From Galerina marginata (lineage: Eukaryota > Basidiomycota > Agaricomycetes > Agaricales > Galerinaceae), in assembly GCA_023014335.1 (NCBI GenBank), contig JAECYW010000002.1:3968001-4032000 (forward strand): a DNA stretch of 64,000 nucleotides. Reading direction: 5' to 3'. The notes beneath the pieces are model-generated. The model had not been told where the DNA came from. It saw nothing but the letters and a program-made list of their open reading frames with translations, and did not search any database. Shown one piece after another: positions 1-13,177 of this stretch. The position numbers and the translations under genes are program-made. How positions within the stretch are numbered: the first letter of the stretch is position 1; each line of letters starts with the position of its first letter.

Positions 1-161
1 GACCTCCAGCCATACTTGCACGTTAGTCGCTGTCAGTACCTGGCTACATTTTCAAGGTATTTTTTCTCGTATTTGTGACAATCTTGCGCCGCTTAATTGA
101 TGTTTCAATCAAGGTCCAATTAACCGTCGATTATTCTCGCACCACACGAAAACAGAACTGG

Positions 162-2468
<2,307 letters not shown>

Positions 2469-2777
2469 AGTACTTAGTACCTTTGCTATTGATGGTCATC
2501 GTATATTATTACTGTTTTCTTTTGCCTTTATCGTGATCGCGAGTTGATGTCTGTGTCTTATTTTTTTGCTGTTTGTTTCTATACATAACTTTATATTTTG
2601 TAAAGGTACTATACCCAATCGTTTGTTGTAATAACGCTTCCCATTCTTGTAGCTGTTTTACAGAGGATTCTCTAAGTACATAATCTATAAAAGCACCTCC
2701 CCTCTAATACTCTAGATTGTCGCAATTTCTTCTAGATCTTGTTCCTCTTCCTCTAGTGGTAAATTAATGGTTACCGG
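2469..2777. other. convergent 3' intergenic spacer
   Basis: AT-rich 309-bp gap between the stop codons of two convergent genes. It presumably holds both 3' UTRs and poly(A) signals. I see no gene. Confidence 0.5.
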
Positions 2778-3923
2778 TTATAATCGATCCTTGCCTAGGT
2801 CCTCTGCTCCTTCCCAAGATCCCCAACAGGCGAAATCATTTGCCAGTCGGCCGTGTTCGACATCTATCGATGTTTTCCTTAATGGACCCAATGGTGGGGT
2901 ATCGTATAGCTTGTAGAGAATTTCTTCGACAGAAGTTGAGGTGATAATGACGAGTTTGCCATTGGGATTGAGGATTTGGCGAAGGGTTTCACTCAGCTTT
3001 TTGTTGGTTATCTTTGGAAGGTAAATGAAAAAGAAAAAAGGGAAGGAAGGCAATGGATCCAATCAGCACATAATTCAACACAACAACCAGACAGAGAACG
3101 GAAATACCTCGTTTAGAAAAGGAGGATCAACAACGGCAACGTCAAATTTCTCCTTGAGAGATTCAGGGAAGTTGTCTGGTTCGTCCAAATCATACGGAAC
3201 AAATTGCCGGGGTGAAAGAACAGCGAAACGCTGGTCGTATTCGAGGAGCGCGGCGCCCGGGAGTGGCTTCATGTGTTGGAAGGCCACAAAGGCTGTCGGG
3301 CAACAGACAAAGGCGATGTTCGTCGATGGCGAACACAAGGAGTGTAGGTGGGTGGCAAATTTAGTGGCGAATGTTTCTGTATACCTGGAGAGAAAAAACG
3401 TTAAGACAGCAAGGTACTGGACGGGCAGGTTGCTTGCCCTTGATTGGGAACAGAGAAATTTGGTTTCTAAAGAGGCAAGATTGCCCAAACCTTGTCGAGG
3501 TCGTCCCATCCGGGGTTAGATCCTCCAGGTTGTATGTTGTATGGATTACTTTTCCCTTTCCATCTTCCATGGGGGGATTTGATCCAATCCAGATGGCGCT
3601 TAGGCGTCCTTGGGTACTCACCAGAATTGGCTGAGCTGCCAGTCTTCGCCAAACGCGAGCCGGAAGTCGGCCACGCTCACCATGGGCTTGTCGGCCTTGG
3701 CCTCGTCCAAGTTGTCTGCCTCCAGTGCGAGGCCGGCGATTTGGGCTGCGGCTCGTTCGGCTGCGATCTCGCGAAAGAGACGCTCTTCCTCTGCTTTTTC
3801 AGTGAAGTATGTGTCGAGGAGGGCGAGGGTGTTTGGGTCGAGTTTTGGTGGGGACCCTGAGGGCAACGAGGAGAGTTTAGTTGAGGTTGAGCGCGGGGAA
3901 GGGGGGAAGTCGAAGTCGAGCAT
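2778..3923 (-). CDS. EFM5: EFM5/EEF1AKMT1-type protein-lysine N-methyltransferase
   Basis: SAM-dependent methyltransferase of the family that methylates a lysine of translation elongation factor eEF1A in the cytosol (formerly annotated N6-adenine methyltransferase). It starts at the ATG at 3923 (MLDFDFPPSP). An N-terminal exon has a helical, Glu/Ala-rich segment (LLDTYFTEKAEEERLFREIA). Exon 2 (around 3110-3385) carries the Rossmann-like core, including FVCCPTAFVAF and the family-defining DPPF motif in DVAVVDPPFLNE. The last exon (2778-3020) contains LNPNGKLVIITS and the C-terminal FACWGSWEG. It is divergent from ADE8, 136 bp away, so the two promoters share DNA. Length (about 260-280 residues) and motif order fit the family. 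The target lysine cannot be read from the sequence. Confidence 0.88.
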
Positions 3924-4059
3924 GGCATCTAAGGGATTGGCAAAATCCAAGGTGAATCTAGTTTGTGAGGGTATAAGTTGAAGACAAGAATGATTTATGA
4001 TCGGAAGCTGTTTTTGGAAGTTGAGATCATCAATCGAAAATCTTTCTTGATCCCGAACC
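3924..4059. promoter_or_regulatory. shared divergent promoter of EFM5 and ADE8
   Basis: Only 136 bp separate the two divergent start codons, so both promoters and 5' UTRs must lie here or overlap the genes. I did not identify a TATA box or a specific factor site. Confidence 0.6.
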
Positions 4060-4811
4060 ATGTCGTCAAGTTCGACACCGCGGAAAATCGTCGTGCTCAT
4101 CTCCGGCTCAGGTATTTGAAGTCGAAAACATTACTGCGAATTCCGTCGTCCAACAGTGATGCCTGAACTCTAGGCACGAATCTCCAGGCGCTGATCGACG
4201 CTCTCAACACGCCTGCTTTGCCGAACGCGGAGATCTCCTTGGTGCTCTCGAATAGAAATGCGGCGTTTGGCCTGACGCGGGCTGCGCAGGCGGAGCCTCC
4301 TATTCCAACTGCTTACCTGGCGCTGCAGACATATCTGAAGCAACATCCTAGCAAGACGAGGCAGGATTATGATGCGGAGGTGGCGAAGATCGTGTTGAGA
4401 GCCAAGCCAGATATTGTTGTCCTGGCTGGTTGGATGCACATCCTGAGCGAGGACTTCTTGGAGCTGCTTGATGGGCGAAAGAAAGTGGACGGTGTAGAAG
4501 ACACTTCGGCGACGGAACCTGTGCCAGTAATCAACTTGCACCCAGCCCTGCCAGGACAATTTGACGGGGCGAGCGCCATCGAGCGGGCTTTTGAGGCGTT
4601 CCAGAAGGGTGAAATTGACCACTCTGGGGCAATGGTGCATCGTGTAGTGAAGGATGTAGATCGGGGAGAACCACTTGTTGTCCGGGAGGTTACTTTTGCG
4701 AAAGGCGAAGTTATCGAGGAGTATGAGAAGAGACTGCATGATGTTGAGCATGAAATCATTGTCGAGGCTACTAAAAAGGTTTTGGATGAAGTAAAGCCGT
4801 CGACTTCATAG
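4060..4811 (+). CDS. ADE8: phosphoribosylglycinamide formyltransferase (GAR transformylase)
   Basis: Transfers a formyl group from 10-formyl-THF to glycinamide ribonucleotide in de novo purine synthesis (third step, cytosol). Exon 1 is 4060-4111 and exon 2 is 4174-4811, giving 229 residues, the usual size for the monofunctional fungal enzyme. The intron splits the phosphate-binding loop: VVLISGSG ends exon 1 and TNLQALIDAL opens exon 2. Family landmarks visible are VLAGWMHILS, the catalytic INLHPALPG with its His, and DHSGAMVHRVVKDVDRGEPL near the C-terminus, followed by ERLHDVEHEI-type sequence. All expected blocks are present and the frame is clean. It shares its promoter with the divergent methyltransferase gene. 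Confidence 0.95.
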
Positions 4812-5351
4812 GTGCGTTAGTTTTTCATTTTTTCTACGACGGAATATTGATTATCCACCCTTTAGAATTGTACTTCTAACGGAGAAGAAACCATGTATCA
4901 TTATTTTACAATTAAAAATGCTGCATATGCGCGTATCAACAGTATTACTCCTTGGGGACTTTCAACGGATTTCCTCCTGCATTGAGCAACAGCAGACTGC
5001 AACTTCAACTTTATCCGACGACCAGGCACTCGCAAATTACTATTCAGAATTGTCGTTCTCCTGAGTTTACAAGTGCAGTCAAAACCAAACTTGACCAAAC
5101 CCTCTTCTAACTCAAAAGTAAAAAGCTGAACTCTGTCACTTGTCTCTCGCCGACCACAATCTACAAGTTTGCGCCTCCTCGCCCGCGCCACCCCAACAAC
5201 CCCGCCGTTCTCCAAATTCCTAGGGTAGGTATTTATCGCGTCTTTCTCTACGCTGTGGTACGTCCTTTCATGGCACACGGTTTCCCATATTTGATTCAGT
5301 CGCGTGTAGGATAACTTCATATCCTTTTTTTTTCGTATTTTGCAGAGTGCT
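4812..5351. other. intergenic region upstream of the AGC-like pseudokinase
   Basis: About 540 bp between co-directional genes. A 197-codon open frame on the minus strand (4901-5494) shows no family motif and overlaps the first exons of the next gene, so I do not call it. It presumably holds the ADE8 3' UTR and the next promoter. Confidence 0.5.
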
Positions 5352-8300
5352 ATGGCCATTTGGTCGGTTTCCGAACAAGGCGACGAGAACAGTGTGAGTA
5401 TGTTGTTCGGGGTCGTCTGCTTTTGACACTGAGTCTTCCTCCTGCTATTATAGGGATGCTCCGGTTCTAATTCACCCTTCACACCTCCTAGCATCTATCC
5501 TTTCGACACGGACAATCCTTTATCACCACGCCTTGAAGTACGCGATATCGACGCCGTACCATTTTCTGTGTGTTTTCTCCCTTGTGGATGCGCATATATC
5601 CCAGTTTATTCACATCGGCCCTGTAATGTATAGCAAAACTTTGCGGAACTATTCGACGGGCTTGGATTGCATATAGCACCGCCGAGGGAACCAAAGCACC
5701 GAGTCGCGTCGACTATTTATGGAAGTCCTGATGTCAGTTATGATATTGAAGTGCGTACTTTGGCATTTTCATTGATTTTTTCAACTGAGGACACGCTTAG
5801 AACTATACCAACATCAAAGATATCGACCCAGAGTGGAAACACGATGACATCGAGGTTACTCATAACTCCAGTTTGGTTTAGTATATGCGCAATACTGACA
5901 GCAAATTTCACAGGAAATCATCGTCATGTCGCACAAAAGACTGGGAGGGTTAGCCACCATCCAGGAAGACGTTACGGAATCAAGTGTGGTTATGACTGTT
6001 AGTGCATTCCCTGCCGATTCTACTGGTTACTCAGCGGTTTCCATCACCGCACAGCCAGCGGCCATGTTATCGGAATTTGACATCGAGGACATGGACAACC
6101 TATCCAGAGCAGACCATAACCTTCCCAGCGGCACGAAAACGTGCATCAGGCGCGATAATGGCCAGAAGTACTTGATTAAGAGGAGAAGAACTTGGAAGAA
6201 CACTCAATGGTCCGAGCTTGCTATCCTGGAGAAGCTGGCCGGGCTTTCTCTTCCTTTTACCGCATATATGCGTTGGACTTTCCATAGTGGAGACCATGTG
6301 TATATTGTCACGGTATGTCGCCATCGTACTCGAGAGCCCGGACAATCCTTTGACTTTCGGTTATTCGTATCCATGTTCAAGGATTATCATGCTGGAGGTA
6401 GCCTCATGGAACTTGTCAACCAACACGGCTCATTAGGGTCGCACCGTGCTGTCTTCTACGCCTCTGAACTGGTAAGTGATCGACATTCCGAGTGAATGTC
6501 GTGCTGAACCTGATACCAACCCTCTAAAGGTCTCCGCCATCTCCAGCCTCCAAGCCGCCGGCATCGTCCACCGCGACCTCCATCCTCAAAACATCCTCCT
6601 CGATACCGATGGTCACATCGTCGTGACCAACTTCGAGCATGCTGAGTTCTTGTCGACCATCCGTTCGCAGGGTGCGTCGGCCTGTTCGGGCCTGATGGAC
6701 TCTGAGACCTTCAAGATGAACGAATACCGCGCGCCGGAGGTGTATATGGGATGGAGCCACGACGAGGCGGTGGATTGTTGGTCGTTTGGGATGGTGTTGT
6801 ATTTTATGTTTTTTGGGACAGTGAGTTGTTGTTCGAGATTTGGGTTGGTCTTGGGCCGGTTTTTGTCGATTTTAATTGGAGTTATAGCATCCTTATGGCG
6901 GACGAGAAGGCGGGGAAGATGATCGATGGTTTTATGACAGGATCGTTGGGTTTGGGATACCAACGGAGTCGTTGAGGCTTGTACACCCCATGGCGAGGGA
7001 CTTGATCTTGAAAGTAGGTAATTTGGCCGCGTTGGGTTTTGGAAAGCTCAATGTCGCTATTATAGTGCTTGGAAAGGAATTCGTCAATGCGATGGAGTAT
7101 GGACAAAATTAAGACGCATGGATATTTCGCACTCGTGTAAGCTTAAATTTTACTTGTACGTTTCGCATATTCATTTGCATGGTCAGTAATTGGGATCAAG
7201 TCTCCGACAGAGGATTGGATGGTACATTTCACTTAGTTTTGATCGGCCATCATACTGACGAAGAGGAACACAGTGCCATCCTTCAGAAGGAGCGCGATGG
7301 AAGTCGACCGCAACAATTTCCGAACAGAGGCCCAGAGGAGACACGCCTCTCTAACTCCTTCAGTCTTTGAGAACGACCGCCAACTCGCGTCGAACTCTGC
7401 CTCCAGTCTTCGCAGAACTCATTCAGTGAAAGGGACCACCCGCAGTCGGCCAACCCTAAATCCCCCTGTTTTGCCTGAATTGTTCCAACCTGTTCCTACA
7501 GTGTCTATTCCCTCGGTTGTCCAGGAAGAAGACGAGCCCACGTCGATCTCTGCGAGCACTGGGCACCCTTGCATGGAAGACCAACTCGACCATCCAAAAC
7601 AACCCGAAGAGCCGGACCCGGCTGAACGCATTTCCCGCTTCTGGGCTGATATCGACCAGGAGGGAAAGGGCTCTGCGGTCTCTGTGACTTCTCTTGAATT
7701 CGGGAGTTCGACTGGGGTTCCCTACACCAAAGCACCGAAACTCAGGAAGCATCGCTCTGTCATCCATTCGTCTCAACGCTTATTCAACCTCAGCACCTCG
7801 TCTTTCCAGAACAAATTGCGAAAGAAACCTCGCTCTACCGGCGCGCTCAGGACGCAAACAAAGCTGGCGGCGGCCCAGCCAATGGATGGCTTGCCGATGG
7901 GCGTACACCAGATTGGGAGCGGGATTGGGTTCACGTATAACGTACCTACTGGTGTTCCGAGCAAGGTCTCGTTGTGCTCGTTTGCCCCATCAACATGCCT
8001 TTTTCATGGGGGGTTCTCGTCGCTGAATCTGAATCTGGGTCTTGGACTTGGGCGAGCGAATTCGGGGCGAATTGCGGAGGCAAAAGTCCAAAAGGCGAAA
8101 ATGAAACGTGATAGGGGGGCTAGCGCATCGGAATCTCTTGCTCCCAGTAGTCCGGAAATTGTGGACGATCACGTTATGCAAGACGAAGGAGCGCTTTCTC
8201 GGTCGAGAGGGGAAGTGGGCAATGGCACATTTATCCGGGAGATGTACCGTACCCCAAGCTGGATACTCTCTCCTCCTGATAATCTTCCGTCCCCACTGGC

Positions 8301-8685
8301 GCTGGTGAACGCCAACGCTTCGGATTCGGACTATCTGTTTCCCCTTTTGCCCACTGGATCTGGTCCTGGTACTGACGCTTCTCTTTCTATGGCCATGACG
8401 GGGGATCCGGAACTTTTGACACCTGCTACACTGGTGGGCAGTCCCGACTGCGCCGATGACATCGCCCACGAAGTGAACATTAGTATTCCGAAGGGCTTGA
8501 AGCTGGACTTGAACTTTTCCGAGTTGTGCGAGTGGGCTGGTGCCCCATCGACGTTGAGGTTAGTACCTCAGACCCCAAAGAGCGTAATTGACGAGGAGAT
8601 GATGTCGTATGCGGGCATGAGTGATGTCAGTGACTCGTTCGTCAAGGAGACTTGGATGCATTTGGAGCATGCTGGTGGTTGTTAA
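5352..8685 (+). CDS. AGC-like pseudokinase with long Ser-rich C-terminal tail
   Basis: A continuous gene of roughly 900 residues can be built from 5352 by joining exons at GT-AG sites: MAIWSVSEQG, then QNFAELFDGLGLHIAPP, then a kinase-fold domain from about 6070 to 7220. The beta-3 lysine is present (KYLIKRRR) and so is the APE region (NEYRAPEVYMGW), with DCWSFGMVLY after it. However, the glycine-rich loop is unrecognisable, the catalytic loop reads HRDLHPQN (Lys to His) and the DFG motif reads NFE, so the metal-binding Asp is gone. The exon at 7079-7135 gives KIKTHGYFALV, joining NWDQVSDRGLDVPSF, which resembles the AGC-kinase C-terminal linker. The last exon (from about 7275) adds some 470 residues rich in Ser, Pro and Thr with no known domain. 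It is likely a scaffold or allosteric protein rather than an active kinase; the partner is unknown. Confidence 0.75.
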
Positions 8686-9111
8686 AGGTTTTGTGAGCAG
8701 TAGGGCTCTCTGTTGGAATCTCTTTATCTTTGTCCCTTTTTCGTTCCTGCGTCCATCGTTTTTGTCGTTCATATCTTGATTTGTTTTTCTGATGGAAAAG
8801 GATTTTGCGCACTCTTAACCTGTGATCTCTACTCTATCGTATTCGCATTTTTTGGAAAATTTTATTTTATCAACTCACTCGGCGATGTCAGGCCTCAAAA
8901 TTAGAAGCCACAGTCGGCGGTGAAGGGTCGCGATTGCGAGTTGGATCTTATTTTGTTCGGCGCCTGAAAGTTGCTTTACAAATTACCACATCAACCACAG
9001 TGAACCACTTCTCCTATTCCGTTCAAACCACATAAAACAATTCTTGTCCATCTAAATATCGCGTTTTCTAACTTTAAAAATCGGAAGGACTACGCCTCTC
9101 AACCCCGGAGC
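8686..9111. other. intergenic spacer
   Basis: Pyrimidine-rich, then AT-rich 426 bp between two co-directional genes. No gene or RNA recognised. Confidence 0.5.
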
Positions 9112-10544
9112 ATGAAAAATACGCGAAGTCGCGTGAAATCTTCAAGTGATGACGAAGACAAAGACGAAGACTGGTCCCCTCAACCCAAATTGGCGAACAA
9201 GAAGAGAAAACGCCCTGTAAAGAAGCAAAAAACACCAGCCAGAAAAATTGCAGAATCTGATTCTGAAAACTTAGAGGTCCAGGATGACTCGCCTTCTGTT
9301 CCCGTCAACACTAGTGGCCTACCAATCTTTCCAGACGAGCTCCTTCTGGAGGTCATGTCTCATTACCCTGCCATTCCTCTTCCGACAGCCAAGTCTGAAT
9401 CGTTCGACCCGGAGGCTCACAGAAAGCGGCGCGAGACTCTATTTGCCCTCTCCCAAACCTGCAGCAACCTCAGAAGATTTTTCCGACCTTACATCTGGCA
9501 ACGTATTGAGGTTGTTTCCGGAATGTGGTTTCCCTGCGGCGGCTACCATCCTACTGACAGGTTATTCAACCTTGAGCTTCTCCGCCAGCTCGAGATTGTC
9601 ACTATCCGCGACCCAAGCCTTGCCGAATATGTGAAGTAAGTGCAAATACTTTTTTTCCCTTGGTGCGAGGAGTCTAAATAACGCCTGTTCATTTTTTTTT
9701 GTAAGAGTTATCAACGTGGAGGTCACAAAATATTCTGGCAATGCTGTCCTGGCAGAGGTCGCTCGTTGTATGGCATTGTTCTCGAACCTTCATACCGTAA
9801 AGTTGCAATGCTTGGTAAAGTCGGACTCGAAACCTCTTTGGATACCGAGCTCAACCAAATTTTCCCAATATGCCTACCCTTCAGTTCGCTCCGTTATTGT
9901 CTCTGGCGGAATTTTCGAACTCGTTCACTCTTGTCCTGGTGTTCAATGGGTCCATAGGTCCGACGACCCCCGAGGCATATTCTGTAATTATTTCGTGACG
10001 GTTATGTTGCCATCATGTTCTTTCCTGAAAAACCTCGAGCTCAACTTACCGGTTACCCCGGTTACGACGGGTCTTCAAGGTGCCATTATAATTACATTCT
10101 TTTGAGTTTTAAATATGCAGACTTGAACATATCCAACAGCAATTATCAAAGCCTCTCCAAAGGTCTGCACCCTCAAAATCCATTTTACATCCCAGAACTT
10201 CCTCACGTACCAGGTAATGTCAAGTCTCAAAACGTACAGTAATTGCTGATATAAACGCTTTCTTTATTCGGCTATAGTCCCAGTTTTCTTCCCTTTCGAA
10301 GTTCAAACATTTAGAGAGCCTGTCCATGGACGTGCGCACATCTATCAACTTGAAGGGCTCGGATGTCAAGGAAGGTGTTATTATGTGGGCGAAAAAACTC
10401 CTTCTCGAATTACAGCAAAAGGACCAGAAGAAGAAATGGATACATATGGAGTACACTCGGTACTCTCGCGGATATACTGAACTCAAGAAAGTAGATATCA
10501 CCCTTCCTGTTCCGAAACCAATTGGGGCGGACGATCAGGAATAA
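9112..10544 (+). CDS. F-box-like / LRR-type protein with charged nuclear-looking N-terminus
   Basis: Exon 1 (9112-9635) begins with a basic and acidic tract (RSRVKSSSDDEDKDEDWSP, then NKKRKRPVKKQK) that looks like a nuclear localisation region. It is followed by an F-box-like segment: GLPIFPDELLLEVMSHYPAI, then LFALSQTCSNLRRFFRPYIW. Later exons (from about 9707, then about 10135-10211, then 10266-10544) encode LRR-like strands (NLHTVKLQCL, FLKNLELNLP, KHLESLSMDV). F-box proteins usually recruit substrates to SCF ubiquitin ligases; this class is strongly expanded in agaricomycetes. The substrate is unknown and intron placement in the 3' half is inferred from frame continuity. It sits between two pseudokinase genes with no evident functional link. 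Confidence 0.7.
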
Positions 10545-10661
10545 TTTTGTTCCATTCCAATGGAAATTATAGTACATTGCCTCCGATCCTTGCTTTAGAG
10601 CAGCTCCAGAATTTGATTTAGGCATTATGATTGGCCAAAGACAATGGTCTGTTCAACAGTA

Positions 10662-12627
10662 TTACGTCCATTCAAGTTCCCCATCTTCGTCCCTCGCAGA
10701 ATCTGTCTCGGAATCGGCACAATATATGAAAGATTGAAGCCCAGAAAAACCCGAGGATCCTGACCGCCGTACTGGCCAGTCAAATGTGTCGACCTTTTGA
10801 ATTTTGGATGATGAACCGGGTTCGCTACGCATGAAGCACCTGCGCAAATCGTTTATATCCTCTTGCATTTGGCGATTTGCGCTGGATCTGGACCCTGACA
10901 AATCTTCGTCACTAATAGGTTCAGAAGAACTCATGGTCACCACAGCATGTTCTGGTTCTGGTTGTTCGAGAGCAGTGCACTCCCGCAAACTGATCAAAGA
11001 TATGAATATGGGGTGAGCCTTGTCCTTCGTACGGACGACGAGGATATGGTCTGGCTTGAGGTTTCGGTGAGCCATTTTCGCTGCATGCAGTTCCCGTAAA
11101 GTCTCCTTAATGAGGTCGAAATTTCTACTCGAATAGAATGGTGTCAGAATCGATTTTAATGCCAGAATACGGCTTCACTCACTTGCAGGCTATAGCATAC
11201 AATTTAGGATTGTATTGGAAGCATTCGTCAAGAGATTGGCCACGATCTTCCAGGAGGAGAACATCGATCGACGAAATTTCATCTGCAGCCTTATACTTGA
11301 AGAAACCATACGTTGAAGGTACGACTTTGGTTTCGGAAACTTGGAGGTAGTGCAGGTATTCCTTGTGGAGGCCTTCACGTTCCGCCGAGGACCTTGCCAT
11401 CTTCATGACCACGGACCTGCTGAATGATCCAATGAGCTTTGGTTTTCACAGATTCCGACCCAACGCTATCGGTCACAAAGCTCGAGCTTGAACCGCTGCC
11501 ATCAGTACTATGTGGTTCGCCTTCCCGCTGTTTTCGTTTTCCGAGTTGTTTTGGATCAAGAAGTTCGTGCTTCCAAAAATTTAAAGTCGAGTCCGGTCCT
11601 GTTTTTCTGCCAGAGATCGACCGCTTTCCTCCTGCGTTTATGTGTTTACTGGGTCCGCAAGCTGCGTGGTTTGTTTCGCAAGTTGTCCACTTGAACTCGC
11701 CCTTCAAGTCGAGAACTGCATTCATCACTTTTTCTGATCCGGCAGCCAGGCTTTTCATTTCCCAGATTGCAATGTGGTCCAACTTGTGGCGTTTGATTGA
11801 TTCGATGTTTTTTCGGTCGGCCTCCGTCAAGTCAGACCATGAAAATCCTTTTTCAGCTTCTGTGTCTGTCACCTCCTCTGCACCAGCCAAGTCTAAGTTA
11901 TTGGTATCTGGCGCCTCTAGAATAGTATCCTCCAAGTCCAGTGGGTCGTCGACGACCAGGAAGCCATCTGCCTGTGCTCTTGATTGTTTGTAGATGGAGG
12001 ACGGCGACCAGGATAGCACCTTTTTCCAGTCTTTTAATTCAAGTCAAATATCAATCCAGAGGCAACCTTGGGACAGAATTTTCCAGCATTGGCTTGGTAT
12101 GCTTCCCGTACAGAGGTCTCATCGACGTTTCTGCCTACTTTAATTTGGCGTCGTGGTTTAGCATGAACTTTTGGGAAGCCTTTGTTGCTTTCCAAAGATG
12201 TCGGAAGCAAGGAATCAAGGTTCTCGCTATCGCAGATGCCCGCTATCTTTTCTGCCAGGTCGTCCACTACGATTACCTGTTTTAAACGCAACCCTTCATG
12301 AAGATGTAAATCATAGAAAGCTGGCTCCCGCGTTCTGTCACTTCTAGAGCCAGAGTTTGATTGGAACTGCTCCTTGGGCGTCCAATGGAAAAATTTTTCA
12401 AGGCGTTCTTTCGCCTCAACTGCGATTCTGGAAGGCATTCCGCTGTCAGGAGTCACCCCAGGTAATGCCTGAAGCGGTGCCGGCGCTTCCACCACGTCAG
12501 ATAGGAATAGGTTTGTAGTAACTTCTTCGAAGGATAATCTCGGTCTCCTTAAACCGTCAAGGCGTTCATTGGGCAGGGGCGTCGTGGATGACCCTACTTC
12601 GCCAGCGGTACTGATAGATTTGGCCAT
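10662..12627 (-). CDS. FunK1-like fungal protein kinase homolog, probably catalytically dead
   Basis: Minus-strand gene starting at the ATG at 12627 (MAKSISTAGEVG). An N-terminal region shares the FYDLHLHEGLRLKQ block with the next gene upstream. Next come a Ser-rich linker, a kinase-like N-lobe (VVMKMARSSAEREGLHKEYL) and a C-lobe in the exon ending at 10662. The catalytic loop reads MAHRNLKPDHILVV: the catalytic Asp of HRD is Asn and the metal-binding Asn of the loop is His. The position of DFG reads FISLISLREC, with no Asp. Active FunK1 family members keep HRD and DFG, so this copy is likely a pseudokinase. Introns near 12045 (about 110 nt) and between 11450 and 11510 are inferred, because the reading frame changes there; I cannot exclude a frameshift at the latter. 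Confidence 0.6.
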
Positions 12628-13177
12628 ATAAGCGAGTATTAGGAGCAGGGTATGAGGTGGTTAAACGTTGTCTAATTAGAAGAGCGTTTTACGTTGAACA
12701 GTATTTGTATCTGGCCCAAATCTCAGGTCGAAGGTGCCCAAGTGTCTTCCACGCTGAAGGACAATAGCGGCTTGCGAAGCAACTGCCAATCCAATGGTAA
12801 CCATACCAATTCATTACAAAGATCGTCCACTCGTGGGGATTATCGTCGCTAAAAAAACCCTAGAAGATGGCAAGAACAATACCAGGTGGATTGTACTATG
12901 TAAGTATGTCCAATGCCCTTGTTTCAAGTTCGTATTAATTATTTTTAGGCGCCCATCGATTGCGTTGTCAGGGGGGACAAAGTTACTGAACTATGGTAGT
13001 CCTTATAATTAGAGTCACTATTACAAACACTGCTCTATTGAAAACATTGCCTTGACTTCGATGGAGACGAGCACTGAGAACTGTGGCTGTCTATGCCGAG
13101 ATTTCTTATACTCTTAATAGTTATTTCATGAAATAGCAATCTCACGATGTTACAGCCTATCCGACTGTACCAATACT
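12628..13177. other. intergenic spacer
   Basis: About 550 AT-rich bases between two tandem minus-strand kinase-like genes: promoter of one, 3' end of the other. No gene seen. Confidence 0.5.

Noticed and set aside
4901..5494. 197-codon minus-strand frame
   Set aside because: No motif, no plausible splice partners, and it overlaps the first two exons of the pseudokinase gene on the other strand, which are well supported.
11375..11460. Frameshift in the FunK1-like gene between IIQQ and VVMKMA
   Set aside because: The frame also changes legitimately if an intron ends at the aaag acceptor just upstream (reading LIGSFSRSVVMKMA), so a mutation is not required.
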